A DNA stretch of 64,000 nucleotides from Muscardinus avellanarius (GCA_963383645.1 OY726576.1:9972102-10036101), one strand, 5' to 3'. Positions 21,709 through 34,049 are shown, numbered from the stretch's first letter. Notes: generated by a model from the sequence alone, not told the origin. Made by a program: numbers and translations.

Positions 21709-23030
21709 ATGTATTGTGTTCTTCTTCTGTGTCTGACACTGTGTTAGTTACCAGGGGCACAAAACTATTTGAAATTGACTCCCTGTCCTCAAATTGTTTG
21801 CAAACTAAGGAAAAAATATCACTTATGAAATTTTCATTTGGTTTAAATGGACCGCGTGTGTGTAAATAATTATATCAAAATGTACAAATGTACTTCATAA
21901 ATTATATGTCATAATTCAAATTCCTGTCTGTCCTTCTTATAACACCACTGTCATGCACAGAAAGAAGTCATGGGATGAATGCTCTCAAGTTAGTCACGGA
22001 GCCTCAGCCCACGAGTGGGTGAGAATGGGAATGGGTCTGAACACAAATTCGAGCTGCTGGTTTGGGTGCAGAGCATGCTTTCCATCGGGAAGACATCACC
22101 TTCTCCCTTATTTATAAAGACCTAAAGAGAAGCATCAATAGCATTCCTTAATAACAGACTTTGGCAAGCTAAGACTGCAGTCAGTCCCTTGGATGACAGC
22201 CTGAGACCATTTGATGCATATCCTCCTGGTCAAGAGCAGCCATGGGTGGTCCCTGAGAACTGGAGGCTGCTCTCCTCTGACTGACACCTGCTCACAGCCT
22301 TCATTCATACAAGCACTTCTCGCCCATTTCAGGCTCAACTCCGCCCCGAACACATACTTGTAGTAAAGTAAAATTCACTGATAAATGAATCTATCCAGCC
22401 ACACCAGCACAATGTCTTCCTTGCAATATAAAGAAATATGAAATAAATTATTCCACCTGCATATGAATCTGAATGTACTAGTGCTCAGGCACTAGTTTCA
22501 CTCAACAAAATGGAGAAGTCTTCAGATGTTTGCAGAGATAAGGGAAGCCACAGTGTCCCCTGCATATGGGCATATTTGCATTACATCATGACTCAAACAC
22601 TAGGACTGGTGTTGTGTCAGTGACATTCTGAAAGGCTCACTAGTTCTTGGTAACATTTTATACAAAACAAAGTAAAATCATCTCTGAGTTTACTAAGCAA
22701 CTGGGGTCCTGAAAATCCAAAACCTAATAAAACTATGAAATACATAATTTGCCTCAATAAAACTCTGAAGCATCTTGTTAGAGTATAAAATGGAGTGATA
22801 CACAACTTTAGATCATTTTAAATGTTTTTTTTTCCTCCAGCTGCATGAATGTCTTCTAGGAAATTTGAAACTTTTGCAGAAATGTGATTCCCTAATCAAT
22901 GGAACAAGCAACCCTCTTCCCCCTCCCCATATGAAATTTTAAAATATACTCTATAGAATGGTATATTTCTCGCTCCTGAAACCTATTAGTTCATGCTCTG
23001 TTACATTCTGGGTTTGGTCTTTCTTAACTG
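21709..23030. other. Unassigned, apparently single-copy sequence
   Basis: No gene, RNA or repeat recognised on either strand. Short frames at 21669-21869 and 22135-22353 carry no domain. Confidence 0.4.
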
Positions 23031-23032
23031 GT

Positions 23033-23258
23033 GATTTATTTATCAATACTTATAGAATATTTGCTATGTGCCAGGATATTTTCCAAATATTTAATCTTCA
23101 AAATAACTCTGTGAAGTGTTATTTTTATTCCCAGTTTATATAAGAGGAAGCTAGGAGATTAAAGAATTTCCCCAAAGCCACAGAGCTAATAAGTAGTAAG
23201 AGTTGTAATTTGAGCCCAGGAAGTCCGGCTCCAGAATGAACAGTCCTCCACAGACTGA
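23033..23258 (+). mobile_element. MIR, near full length
   Basis: Clear MIR order: 'atatttgctatgtgccagga', 'aataactctgtgaagtgtta', 'ttatataagaggaagctagg', 'ccacagagctaataagtagt' and 'gagcccaggaagtccggctc'. Confidence 0.85.
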
Positions 23259-23970
23259 TGCTTCTCTCTTCTAATGTACAGAGAAACTTGCATTTCTGAC
23301 ACTGTCTCTGGGATAAGGATGCTACTAACTTATGGATTAGATTTCAAATAGCAAGGTCCCAGGCAATCTTCCTCACCAGCAAAAGTACAACTGTCTGAAC
23401 CAACAAAACTATCAATGAAACTACATCTTCCTCACCAACAAAACTACAGCTGCCTGCCTTGGATACATAATAAAGAGCAATATAAATATTACTGGATAGG
23501 TAGATAAATAAACATGAATTAAAAAGCCACTTCAGTAGTTAGCTTCAATAGTAGCTTTCTGACTCTCTTCAAAAATCCCCAGTTCACTTTCTGGCAGGTT
23601 TCTTCATTTCTTACTTTTGTAAGAAGTTGAAAGTCATTGCTATCAAATTATCCCCAATTCCTTTCTGTCTATTTCATTACATTACTGTACAGCTCCACCC
23701 TTCTTCCCACCTGGAAGTTCCCTTGTATTGTTCTCTCTCCTTCCATCTTTAGGGAGTGATGGGTACCCATCTCACCTGTCTTTCTCTTCTTGATTCCATC
23801 ATTTTTTCCCCCTCTTAGGCTTTCTTCCACGTCATTCAGTCAGCTGACCCTTCATTTAATCTTCTGAAACTGACCCAGCCTCTTCTCACTTTCCAGGGAA
23901 AACTTATCTGAGTACTAGCTCTAGACCCCTATTACCTGAAAGATCTTGACAAGATAATTTGGCTTCTATT
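23259..23970. other. Unassigned sequence
   Basis: No gene seen. A degenerate direct repeat around 'cttcctcaccagcaaaagta' (23369) and 'cttcctcaccaacaaaacta' (23426) is the only structure. Confidence 0.4.
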
Positions 23971-23971
23971 A

Positions 23972-24274
23972 TGATTAGATACAGAATGTCCCCTGAAGAG
24001 CTCATATATTAATGTTCAGAGTTGATATAATTAAATCTTGAGAGCTGTAATCTTATCAGTGGGTAAATCCATTGTAATGGATTTGCTTGGTGATAACTTA
24101 GGCAAATGGGGTATGACTAGAGGGTAGGTCCCTGGAGTATGGCCTTGGGGACTGTGCTTGTATCTTTGAATCCTATTGCTAGCTTTCTTGTTTCTGGATT
24201 CCAAAATGTAAGAACAGACCTACACACATCTCTCTCTGTCTCTCTCTGTCTCTGTCTGTCTCTCTGTCTCTCTG

Positions 24275-24306
<32 letters not shown>

Positions 24307-24520
24307 GTGTGTCTCTCTGTCTCTCTCTCTCTCTGTCTCTCTCTCTGTCGCTCTCTCTCTCTCTCTCTCTGCCTCCCACTGACATGCTATGAACTCTACA
24401 AACCAAGCCCAACATGGGCTCAGCCTCTAACTTCTCCAGAACTGTGAGCAAATAAACCTTCCTCTAAGTTGTGGTGATCAGTTGTTTTGGACTACAGCTG
24501 TGAGAATGCTGATTGAGATA
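23972..24520 (+). mobile_element. MaLR-like solo LTR
   Basis: Homologous in layout to 16945-17390: 'gagagctgtaatcttatcag', 'ggatttgcttggtgataact', 'atggccttggggactgtg', a pyrimidine tract (24228-24371), 'ctccagaactgtgagcaaat' with 'aataaacctt' (AATAAA polyadenylation signal at about 24451), 'cctctaagttgtggtgatca' and 'gctgtgagaatgctgattga'. This matches the 3' half of ERVL-MaLR LTRs. No internal genes. Confidence 0.68.
24228..24371. repeat. (CT)n tract inside an LTR
   Basis: About 140 bases of CT with TGT interruptions. A pyrimidine tract occupies the same relative position in the related LTR at 17.1 kb, so it expanded from a sequence native to the LTR family. Confidence 0.95.
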
Positions 24521-26973
24521 GCTCTGTGCCATGGTACCAGCTATAGGAGTTGTGTGCATGGGACATGTTCTGGGACTGACTGGAAATCATATCAACTTCA
24601 GTGAGATAGGTTTAAAATAAGATTTTAGGAGGAGTAAGGGAAGGCTTCACAGTAGTCACTCACCCTCAGGTGGACTAAAGTCATATAGAGAAAGGGAGTG
24701 AGTGGAGGAAATGCAATATGAGCCCTGCACAGGAGAATGGCTTTGGGCAGGCAGAGGAACAGGGAGCTCTGCCACTGGTTGCATTGTGTCATGGAAATGG
24801 ATTGACATTCTCTCCTTGGTTTGCTTAGCATTCTGAACATGTCATAAGTAGGTGACTGAGAGCTCCAAGTCCTTAAGTTTCTATACTGCCATTGCAGACA
24901 GCAAATGTTTCCTACAATCACAAGCAGCAAGGGAAATATTCTGAAACTCCCTCTTTTCTGCTACATTATTTTTGTGTGGTTCTGCAGTTATCTTTAAATA
25001 TGAACACCTGCAGAGCATTTTCTCTGCCCTCTTGGAGGATAAGACTCTTCTCCTTCCCAGGAAACAGCCTTTTGCTGAGTAGACACTATAAATCATGATC
25101 AGATTTTCATTTCTACTCAGATATACTCCCACTTTGAATCTTTACTTAGAATTGTATTTTTAAATTCTCTGAACTCCGTTTTGGAAATCCCTCTCAGTGG
25201 ACACCAAAACAGAACACAACAAACTCGACTTAAGCTCGTTGGATCAAGACTTCAGAAGCCCAGCATCATCCTTGACTTGGCTTCTTTCCACATTCAGTAG
25301 TGAATCCTGCAGCCCAGTGCTGAGCCTGAGATCCACATTTTTCTCCAGCCTCAAATTCCATATTGCTCAATAGCTTTGCAAAATTCATTCTGCGATTACA
25401 AGTCCGTGTACAAAGTATAATGGGTGCTTGTGATCCTACTATAAAGACTCCCTCAGTAAAAAAAAAAAAAAAAGAAAGAAAAAACATACAGTTTACATAA
25501 AACTTTGCCAAGCACTCCCAAATAGGGCAATTCTTCAACTGTGAGAGCCTTCCAGTTTTTCTGAACTTATGTCCCCATGTCCTATAATCATGTAAAATGT
25601 CAAAATGATCTTAAAATATAGGCTAATTTTAACAAACTTCTCAAAATCATATAAATAGATTTGATGAGAAGCCTCAAAAGTAGAATATCATCAAATAAAC
25701 TCCACGTGATACTAGTTTTCTCTATTATTCATGGTGTGCTTATTTTTCCCTTCTGTGAATTAAATATATGAATGTCAATAAATAAAGATACAAAAAATTA
25801 AAGTATTGCAGATTGTCTAATGTTTTGCCCTATTTGAGCTTGTTGCAAAGTTCTTCAGGCTGTCTTCTGAGGCCGATCTACTTGTGTGAGTTTTGGACTC
25901 AAGCCCAGAACATTTGGTCTATACAACCAAAACAATGCAGATGGTCAGACCATCCGCCGAACTGAAGTTTGTCAAGGCAGACTCCACAATCTCAGTGTTC
26001 AAACTAGCCTTAGCCTCTAGCTGGAGAGGGAGAATTCCAAACAAATTGCATAATTTCTGGCTGTAATAATCCCAGGTGGGCAGGGGAAGTCAACACTCAT
26101 TTATAAGAAGGAAAAAATGCTGGCCTTCAGTACTTTGCAAAAACATAGTATGGCTCCCAATGGGCAGCAATTCAAAGCTACCTACCTATGTCCTGCTAGG
26201 AAACAGGACAGTAACTGATTCTAAACCCTCAACAAACAACCAAACTTCCACAAACATCTTCTCTTCCAAGTCATCCAGGAATTTGTTTCAATTCTATCCC
26301 CCCATTAGCTATAAGTTTTTTTAGGTTGCTGTGGCCTTTCTAGATTTCCAAGTTGATTTAGAAGTTTAAGAAGTGCTATATCCATATGCCTGTGGGTTGT
26401 CTTTTATTTATAGAGTGGAAGGTGGGAGGAGGAAAAGCTGCTGGGAGCTTTCAAGAGGTCAGGAGATCAGAAAAACAAAATAATCTAATAAGTGGCTTCA
26501 AACACACATGCTAAACACTGAACTTCTGCATCACCACACTATGGAAATAGGACCATAAAAAGCTGGCGTGGAGCTGAGAAGGAGCTGCTGTTGTTGTCTT
26601 AGCCAGTCGTAGACAAAGAAAAACGAGGTTCGGATACATCTCTCAGTAGTAACGGCACCGGCACCGTTGTCAAGTTAGCGTGGTATTTCCTAGAGCATTA
26701 GCTGCCCAACAGACTTAACTCCTTATGCCAAAAAAGTCCAAATGATCCTTCAAATAGCTCAAGTGCAATGCCTAGTTTCTCTTCCTATTTGAGTGACAAA
26801 AGAACCACATGATAGCTTAGTGAGCATCACAAAGCATCATCCATCAAAGGATGGATGCTATCACATAAAAAAAAGAATAAACCAACATTAGTCCTTGATT
26901 TAAAGATGGTAGTCTTAAATGGGAAAAAAGCAAGGGTTTATAAAGCATAGCAGTAGACATATTTTAGTAATCT

Positions 26974-26976
<3 letters not shown>
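24521..26976. other. Unassigned, apparently single-copy sequence
   Basis: No gene or interspersed repeat recognised over 2.4 kb, apart from an A-run at 25458-25473. The segment 26610-26700 contains several CpGs and a partly palindromic stretch ('aacggcaccggcaccgtt'). This is one of the longest repeat-poor parts of the window. Confidence 0.4.
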
Positions 26977-27021
<45 letters not shown>

Positions 27022-27031
27022 GCGCGCGCGC
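26977..27031. repeat. (TG)n followed by (CG)n
   Basis: About 21 TG units (26977-27019) run into five to six CG units and then 'cacgtg'. It occupies the tail position of the SINE that follows. Confidence 0.95.
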
Positions 27032-27213
27032 ACGTGCTGGGATGGAACCCAAGGACATTCTACTAACTCCGAGCTACATCCCCAGCTCTATTTTAATTTC
27101 TTATTTAGAAACACGGTCTCACTAAGTTGCCGACACTGGCTTCAAACCTGCAATCCTCTTGTCTCAGTCTCCTAAATCCTGGGATTACAGGCGTACACAT
27201 CCACACCCAGCTT
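27032..27213 (-). mobile_element. B1-ID dimeric SINE, older subtype
   Basis: Minus-strand element: ID arm 'ctgggatggaacccaaggac', linker 'tttaatttcttatttagaaa', then left arm ending 'tccacacccagctt'. Its tail is the (TG)n(CG)n repeat. Confidence 0.85.
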
Positions 27214-27415
27214 TCGTAGCCTTTTAACTATCGAAGACATAGCTACTTTCATTAAGATATGCTGGACCCATTTATATGACACTATGATTTGTAAATCACT
27301 CCAAATTGAAATGTTATTTCTAAGACTGCTCCTTACTTCAGCCTCCTTTAACTTTTCTTTCAGCTGTCTTAATCAGAAGATTATTTATTTACTTATTTAT
27401 TTATTTATTATTTTT

Positions 27416-27697
27416 ATTATGCTGGAGATTTAACCGAGGGGCATTCTACTTCCAAGGTATATCCCAAATACTTATAATTATTATTATCATCGTCATCATC
27501 ATAATCATCATTATTTGATATTGGGGATGGATCTTAGGGACATTCTACCTCCAAGCAATACCTCCAGGCCCTTTTAAAATGTTTTATTTGAAAGAAAGTC
27601 TGTCTAAATTACTAATGCTAGACTTGAGTCTGTGATCCTCCTATCTCAGCCTCCCAAATCCTGGGATTACAGGCATCTGCCAACATGCTTGGCTTCA
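27416..27697 (-). mobile_element. Composite SINE with two ID arms
   Basis: From left to right: a (TTTA)n tail at 27383-27412, an ID right arm ('tgctggagatttaaccgagg', 'ctacttccaaggtatatccc'), an (ATT/ATC) linker at about 27475-27510, a second ID arm ('atattggggatggatcttag'), a linker, and one left arm ending 'ccaacatgcttggct'. Only one B1 arm is present, giving the order B1-ID-ID on the minus strand. Confidence 0.7.
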
Positions 27698-27950
27698 AGA
27701 GGATTTTCAAAGCACATTTACTATTGTCTCTGTTTTGGTGGAGTAGCTGTACATTACATTCTTTTGCAACTGTTAGTTGTGGATGCTAAATTGGACTGGG
27801 ACTCTCTGCCCTGTAGGAAAATGACTCTATTCCTATTTTCTTGCTGCACGCTAGAAAATAACTTCATTATTGAAAAGAGAGAAGGAGTTGTGAACGCTCT
27901 GCTTGCATGAGTAACTGGTAGAAGATGAACAAGGCCATAACTTTAAAAAT
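27698..27950. other. Unassigned sequence
   Basis: Short stretch with no gene or repeat recognised. Confidence 0.4.
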
Positions 27951-27962
27951 TTAAGCATTCTT

Positions 27963-28162
27963 GCCAGGCGTGGTGGCGCACACTTGTAATCCCCGTGCTT
28001 GGGAGGCGGAAACAAGAGGATCGCTCTGGTTTGAAGCCAGCCTCGCTGGCTTAAGAGACCCTGTTTCCAAATAAAAGTAAAAAATAGGTCTGGGAGTGTA
28101 GCCTGGAGGTAGAAGGGTTTCCAGGAACCCCAGTACCACCAAAAAAAAAAAAAAAAAAAAAA
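27963..28162 (+). mobile_element. Young B1-ID SINE with target-site duplication
   Basis: Full-length young subtype with the perfect hairpin AAGCCAGC-CTC-GCTGGCTT at about 28034-28052, right arm 'aggtctgggagtgtagcctgg', and an A-tail of about 23. 'ttaagcattctt' flanks it on both sides (27951 and 28163). Confidence 0.95.
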
Positions 28163-28246
28163 TTAAGCATTCTTTTCCTGTTTCATTGTTACTGAAAATC
28201 CACTCATGAATACTCAAACTGGAAATACTCAAATACTGGAAATACT

Positions 28247-28284
<38 letters not shown>

Positions 28285-28352
28285 CATACACACACAGAGG
28301 CATACACACACAGGCACGCATGTGCACGCGCACACACACACATACACACACA
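28247..28352. repeat. (CA)n microsatellite, interrupted
   Basis: About 100 bases of CA with GG and GCG interruptions ('gcacgcatgtgcacgcgcac'), alternating purine-pyrimidine throughout much of it. Confidence 0.95.
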
Positions 28353-28461
28353 CTCACCATCCTTGTTTCCATCTTGGCTTATATTGTTCACTGGCTTCGA
28401 ATTACATTTCAGATGTAATCAGAGCTGGCCACCAGGGGGGTCTTTATTTCAGCCCCAGTCC

Positions 28462-28845
28462 TGGCTTTGCCTTGGACTAATCTTCACCTTGAGGTCTCCA
28501 CTCAGGGTTCATGGCCTCATTTCAGCAACTCAAACTTGCTTTGCTATCTCCTGCCGCATGTCCAGTCTCCTCTCCTGACACAGTTCTTCTTCTTAGCCCA
28601 CTTACTATTCCATTACTTTGAGCAATTAGCTCTTACTCTTCTTCAGAGCTAAGACGTCTTCCCAGTGAGCCATTCTGGTCCCACCACCCTCAGCCTCTCC
28701 GTGTTCACAGGATGTCCCTGGCTTCAGAAGTGCACATCCATCCCTGCCATTATCCAATTAAAGGTTTTGTCCTCTACCTTAAGCTCTGTAAGTAAGCTTT
28801 TGTTTACTGCTGTAGCCACAGGCTCCAGGGCATTACCAGGCTCAA
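28462..28845 (+). mobile_element. Probable L2 3' fragment
   Basis: 'gacgtcttcccagtgagcca', 'taagctctgtaagtaagctt' and 'gtttactgctgtagccaca' with 'gggcattaccaggctc' follow the order of the L2 LINE 3' end. Diverged, with no open frame. Confidence 0.5.
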
Positions 28846-29640
28846 AAAAATTATATGGGATGAATTAGTAAACATAACTTTTATTACCATTCTATTTTGA
28901 GACAATAAACTTGCGCTGTTCCAACAGGAAACATGATGTGTGATCTGAAAGGAGGTTTCAGTTAAGAGGCAAATCACAAAGGCTGGGTGGAAAAAGAGAC
29001 CCAAGAAGGGAGACATTTTGTTTTTCAACAGGTGATTTTGCAAAGACATTAAAAATTATTGCCTGTGTCCATTCTTCTTATTTTGTTATGGTAGTGAAAG
29101 TGAAAATGTAAAACTTCACTGACTTGGATGCAACATTTTCACATTCAGAGTCTAGAGTGTGTGCGAGAATGTTCTTTGGGAGTGGCTGCATGTAGAATGC
29201 AGGAGAAGCTACAGAGCGCTCCAATGTTCTTGAACAGGTAAACAAACACAGGCATGCTCACACGGCACTGTGGCTTCAGCCATCAGCAAACGGTGGAGGG
29301 TAAACAGTGCTTTAAGCCACAGTTTGAAATCACAGATGTGAATTTTTAGAACAAAAGAAATGTACAGTCCTTAGCTATTATTTTGAAGAACTAAGTATCA
29401 ACTATCATGAACCAAAAATTCTGATGCTGTTCTGAACTTGATAAATTGATTTATTATTTCTTTATGCTAAAAAGGTTTTGTTTTTTTTTTAAATAAAGCA
29501 GAATAAAATTCAAGCTTTTCAAAATGTACTATTAACTGAGTGAGTGTCCCTTGGACAATTCTTGAATTTTGCTGCAATGCGAATCATAAAGAGTAGACAC
29601 ATCCATCACCATAAGTAAACTAAAAAAAAATACAGTCCAG
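28846..29640. other. Unassigned, apparently single-copy sequence
   Basis: No gene or repeat recognised. Confidence 0.4.
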
Positions 29641-29660
29641 TAAATATAATTAAGTTGGGA

Positions 29661-29885
29661 GCCGGGCGTGGTGGCGCACGCTTGTAATCCCCGCATTTGG
29701 GAGGCTGAGACAGGAGGATCGCACGGGTTCGAAGCCAGCCTCAGCTACTTAGTGAGGCTCTCAGCAACTTAGTGAGACCCTGTTTCCAAATAAAATATAA
29801 AAAAGGTCTGGGAGTATAGCCTGGAGGTAGAAAGCCTCTGGGTTCTACCCCCGGTACCACCAAAAAAAAAAAAAAAAAAAAAAAC
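29661..29885 (+). mobile_element. Intermediate B1-ID SINE with 19-bp target-site duplication
   Basis: Keeps the long 'ctcagctacttagtgaggct' left-arm segment of older copies but has the right arm 'ggtctgggagtatagcctgg' of young ones, so it is a transitional type. 'aaatataattaagttggga' is repeated perfectly at 29642 and 29886. Confidence 0.96.
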
Positions 29886-29904
29886 AAATATAATTAAGTT
29901 GGGA

Positions 29905-32575
29905 AGTCCCTTGTGCCTGTACGTGTTAGGATGGAGGATGCTGACATCAGAGCAAAAAGAATTCAAATATCAATTAACACTCAAAACAATGGTGTCCATG
30001 TTCCAGCCACCTGCAGTTGCTAATAAAGGAAATTAAGATCGTATAATATGAAAAGGATATTAATAGCTTAATGAAGATTGACCTAGAAAGCATATTTTTA
30101 TTTTAACCCAGGATAGAATGATAGATAATTAACTGCTTTTGAAGACTTATTTTAGGAAAACTGATACGCCTAGAGATTTTGCAATCTGTTCCAATCCTAA
30201 CGCATGACAGAACTGCAGTGCATATTTGAAGGAAATGGAATGAACCCATTTTCCACTCTAAGATACAAAAGCAAAATTTAAAGGGTTGTCACAGCCCCAA
30301 ACAACACAGTCAATAGTTTTCAATTTTACTTCATCTTTAATATCATTTTCAGCCTTCTTTTTTTTTTTTAATTTTATGGACCAAACCATACCTTCTACAA
30401 TTGCATTTGAACTTAGATGGTCCACAACTTGTGATGATTTGATTTAATTTTTTTTTACATTGCTGCAGAAGTGCTATATTATTTGATAGAAAGAGTACTT
30501 CAAAGTTTGAATGTTGAACCTTTCCCGGGTTAGCACATTCCATGAATTTTCAACTCACAGCATTTTTTATTTGCAACAGGCTCATCAGGGTTCCATCCCA
30601 CCACAAGTGGAAAAGCACTGATAAGATTACATGTAGAGAACCGCAAAGTCCAAATTCAGTAGGATTTGTCCATGCCCATCACTGGCATTTTCCTCATAAA
30701 GACCAATTCGCTCTTCCACTGGAATAATTTAGAATGGTGTTATTCAAATGGAGAAGGGAGTGCACAGCAAAAGTTTCCAAGAGAAATCTGGACATGGGAT
30801 GTCTTAAGGAAATAAGATGGTAGTGGGTTTTCAACAGAAGTGCTAGCCACTCCCTCTCCTTTCCCTGATGCCTGCTCAGCTTGACAAAGGACAGTCATGC
30901 CACTCCTCCAACCAAACGCTTGCTAAGGGGTACTGAAGCAGAATCTGCCAGGGAACCAAGCATTGGCCATCAGCCTCCTTCATCCAAAGCACGATGAGCT
31001 TGCAGTGGGATATCAGGTCGTCCCTGCATCCGACATATGTTCACAGTTCAGATGCCTTACAGGGTGAGGCCACGGCAGTCCTCGGTGCCTCTTCTCTCTC
31101 CTGTGCAGAATTCAAAAATGAGATGGGGATCCTGGCCATATGTGTCTACACGTTTAGCTCCATTGATAAATTAAATCAGACTTTTCCTGACAATGAGGCT
31201 CAGTTTCCCAATTGGATTATTTCTAGAACATGCCCACCAAATTGAATGACTTAAAACAATAGATTCAGGGTTCGGACAGACATCAGTTGATGATAAAAAT
31301 AATATCTGGTAACAGTGTTGACCTTTGGGTGGGTCATGGACTGAAGAGAACCACACTTTGTATTTCACGTATTTCTTTATTTTTTGTTTCTTCTTTCCCA
31401 GCAGAAATTCGACACTGGAATTGAAAATCACCTAATAAGAAAGAATCACTTTTTGCAATTAAAAAAAGAGAAAGAATGTTAAGTTCAATAGAGCAAAATA
31501 ACCTCTTAAAACAAGATAACATAGCGCAGTAAAATTATTATATGATTACACATTCCTTTTCTTTTCCTAAATTACATTTGATAAGTACCCATTGTTCTCC
31601 TCTGAGAACAAATTCTACATTTGCTGAGAAAAGTTTTCCCCCGGTTTCACTTACAATGGAAAAGTCATTTGGTTACTAGACTGAACAACGGCATACTGGT
31701 TTGTTCTATGAATGTTGACAAATCCCAAGGTTAAACACATTGTGTAACCTCAATACTTACTTTGAAAAGAAAAAACAAAACAGCCCCTTTCTCTTCTTTC
31801 CTGCTCTCAAGTGTAATTAAAAGAGCAAGCCTGAGTTCCAGTGGTCAAGGTGGCCACCCTTGGAAGACCTCAATTTCTCTTTAAAGTTAATCTCTTCCAC
31901 TATGAATTCTCCTCTCCAGAAAAAAAAACTGCCAATAAAGTATTAAAACATGAAAAGCATTAATACGATCTTGACTACCTGATCAGAATTTTTACTACAA
32001 GAATCAAGACAAAAACTGCACAAAATGTAAATAGCATTTATAACAAAAGATTTTTTTCCCATTGTCTCTTTTATTTAACAAGTCGATCTTTGGCTTTGAC
32101 TTAATAATTAAATTCATCATTGAACTATTTATTCTTCGTTTATCTTCAGTTTCACTTTTATTCAATTGTTTCCCAAATCTCATGAAATAAGTAAAAAGCA
32201 TTGCTTTAGCTTTCCTTTGATCATCTGATTCACAGGCTTCCTCACTTCTACATGTGCCTCAGAAAGTGCTCTGGGAGCGGGAATCGCGTTATTATATTTC
32301 AAGCGCACATCACGTAGCATCTATGGAACAGATGCAATGGTACTAAACGTATCTCTGTTTGTCAGACTTCTGTGTGTTTAGTCTGATATTGCTTGTTAAG
32401 CCTTTAATTAAGCTGGGGGGAAAAAGCATCACAAAAACAAGAAACAGGGTAATGTTTGCTCTCCAGGAGCAGTATCCTAATGGTGGAATGAGGCAAACAT
32501 GTCTATGGTTCATTGACTTAGAGAAGAATGACCGCCTCCTCCTATCTTCTCTCCCTTTGATAGCCTTTATCAGTG
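29905..32575. other. Unassigned, apparently single-copy sequence
   Basis: The longest repeat-poor block: no SINE, LINE, LTR or DNA-transposon signature and no supportable coding region over about 2.7 kb. Frames at 30994-31245, 31171-31431 and 32359-32625 have no domain and overlap on opposite strands. Confidence 0.45.
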
Positions 32576-32587
32576 TACCCATTATCA

Positions 32588-32897
32588 GCTTTTTGTTTTG
32601 TTTTGTTTTGGGTACTGGGGATTGAACCCAAGGATATTCTACCTCTGAACTACACTCCCAGCCATATTTTTATTATTTATTTATTTATTTTGTGGTACTA
32701 GGGATGGAACCCAGGGGCATTATACCTCCGTACTACACCCCACCCTATTTTTTAGTCTTTTCATTTCTTGAAACAGGGTTTCACTGACTTGCTAAGGGCC
32801 TCGCTAAGTAGTAGCTGAGGCTGTCCTCGAACTGTGATCCTCCTGTCTCAGCCTCCCAAATGCTGGAATTACAAGCATGCGCCACCATGCCTAGCTC
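32588..32897 (-). mobile_element. Composite SINE with two ID arms and one target-site duplication
   Basis: Tail (GTTTT)n, ID arm 1 ('gggtactggggattgaaccc', 'ctctgaactacactcccagc'), a (TTTA)n linker at about 32666-32688, ID arm 2 ('gtactagggatggaacccag'), a linker, and one B1 left arm ending 'caccatgcctagct'. The 8-mer CCATTATC lies on both outer sides (about 32579 and 32898) and not between the two ID arms, as if the B1-ID-ID unit inserted in one step. Confidence 0.75.
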
Positions 32898-33834
32898 CAT
32901 TATCTGTTTGTAAAAAGCAGCCATCTTCTTACGGTTTCTAATTTTGACTTGACTGCATGGTAAATAATAATAACAGGCTCAAGAAACATTCTACCCAGTA
33001 ATGTGACTTTTGTACTCTGGTTCCAGATATGAAAAAACTTCTTTAAGCCTATAGACCAAATAACTTAGCCCTTAGAGCAGAACCCGCATTGTCTCTGATA
33101 AAAAACGGTAAAAAAATAATAATAAAAACAAATATTGGTGAGTTTGGGTCTAAATATCTGTCTACTCCTTGAGATCCTGATGATAGGAAGCAAATATCTA
33201 GAGGATATGAAAATGATTCCCAGTGAAATGACTGCTAACAAAACTCCAACTCCCCCTCCACCTCCTTTTTCTACCAGCAGGCCAAGGTTCCACAAGAATA
33301 GAGGGAGAATAAGACTCCATTTTAGCCCTGGAAATCATGGATCTGCAATTTAAAAGTTATAAAACAGGTAGAGAAAGAAGGCAGTTACTGAAAAAAGGAC
33401 TCAATATGTTACAGAAATAAAATGTGACTTTTTAAAAGAAAATACGACTTGGGAGAAGCACAGAGCCTGCAATATATGGAATTACTGGTGTCCTCTCAGA
33501 CTTTCTGTGAGCTTTCGGCAAGTGCCCACCTAGGGCCAGCAGCGTAGTGCACACTGGCTAGAGCTTGCCTTCTTAGCAGTACAACGATCCACTCAGTGTA
33601 GATTTCACAGCCCCATTTCTCCTCTGTCTAAGGAAGACAGAGCCATGAGGTGCCCTGCATTATCTCCATAAATGCAAACTCCACTAAAAATGCATGGCAG
33701 TCCATTACAATTTATTCATTGTGTTCATTAGGGTTAATTTAAAATTAATCTCCCATTTTCTTCCCTTTAAGACTGCATTTTCAATATAATTAGAGTTTTT
33801 CATGGCAGAATTCATTTTTTTGTTCTCTGCGCCT
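32898..33834. other. Unassigned sequence
   Basis: No gene or repeat recognised. A C-rich 'ccaactccccctccacctcc' patch lies near 33246. Confidence 0.4.
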
Positions 33835-34049
33835 TTTTAAATGTTTTACAAATATCATTAAAACAACAGACGAGAATTTTAAAGAAAAAATAAATCACCC
33901 TTAATACCAACACTGTAACATAACAGCTGGCTTCATTTTTGAATTTTTTCCTCCAGTCTTTATGTATAAAACTAGCATATTTTACATATTTGTTGTAAGA
34001 GTGAATGAACAAATTTTATTTACTTTCCCCTGATGCTATATAAAATCTT

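Noticed and set aside
16945..24520. A full endogenous retrovirus between the two MaLR-like LTRs
   Set aside because: No gag, pol or env-like reading frame or primer-binding region was seen between them; the interval holds SINEs, an MLT1-like LTR and MIRs.
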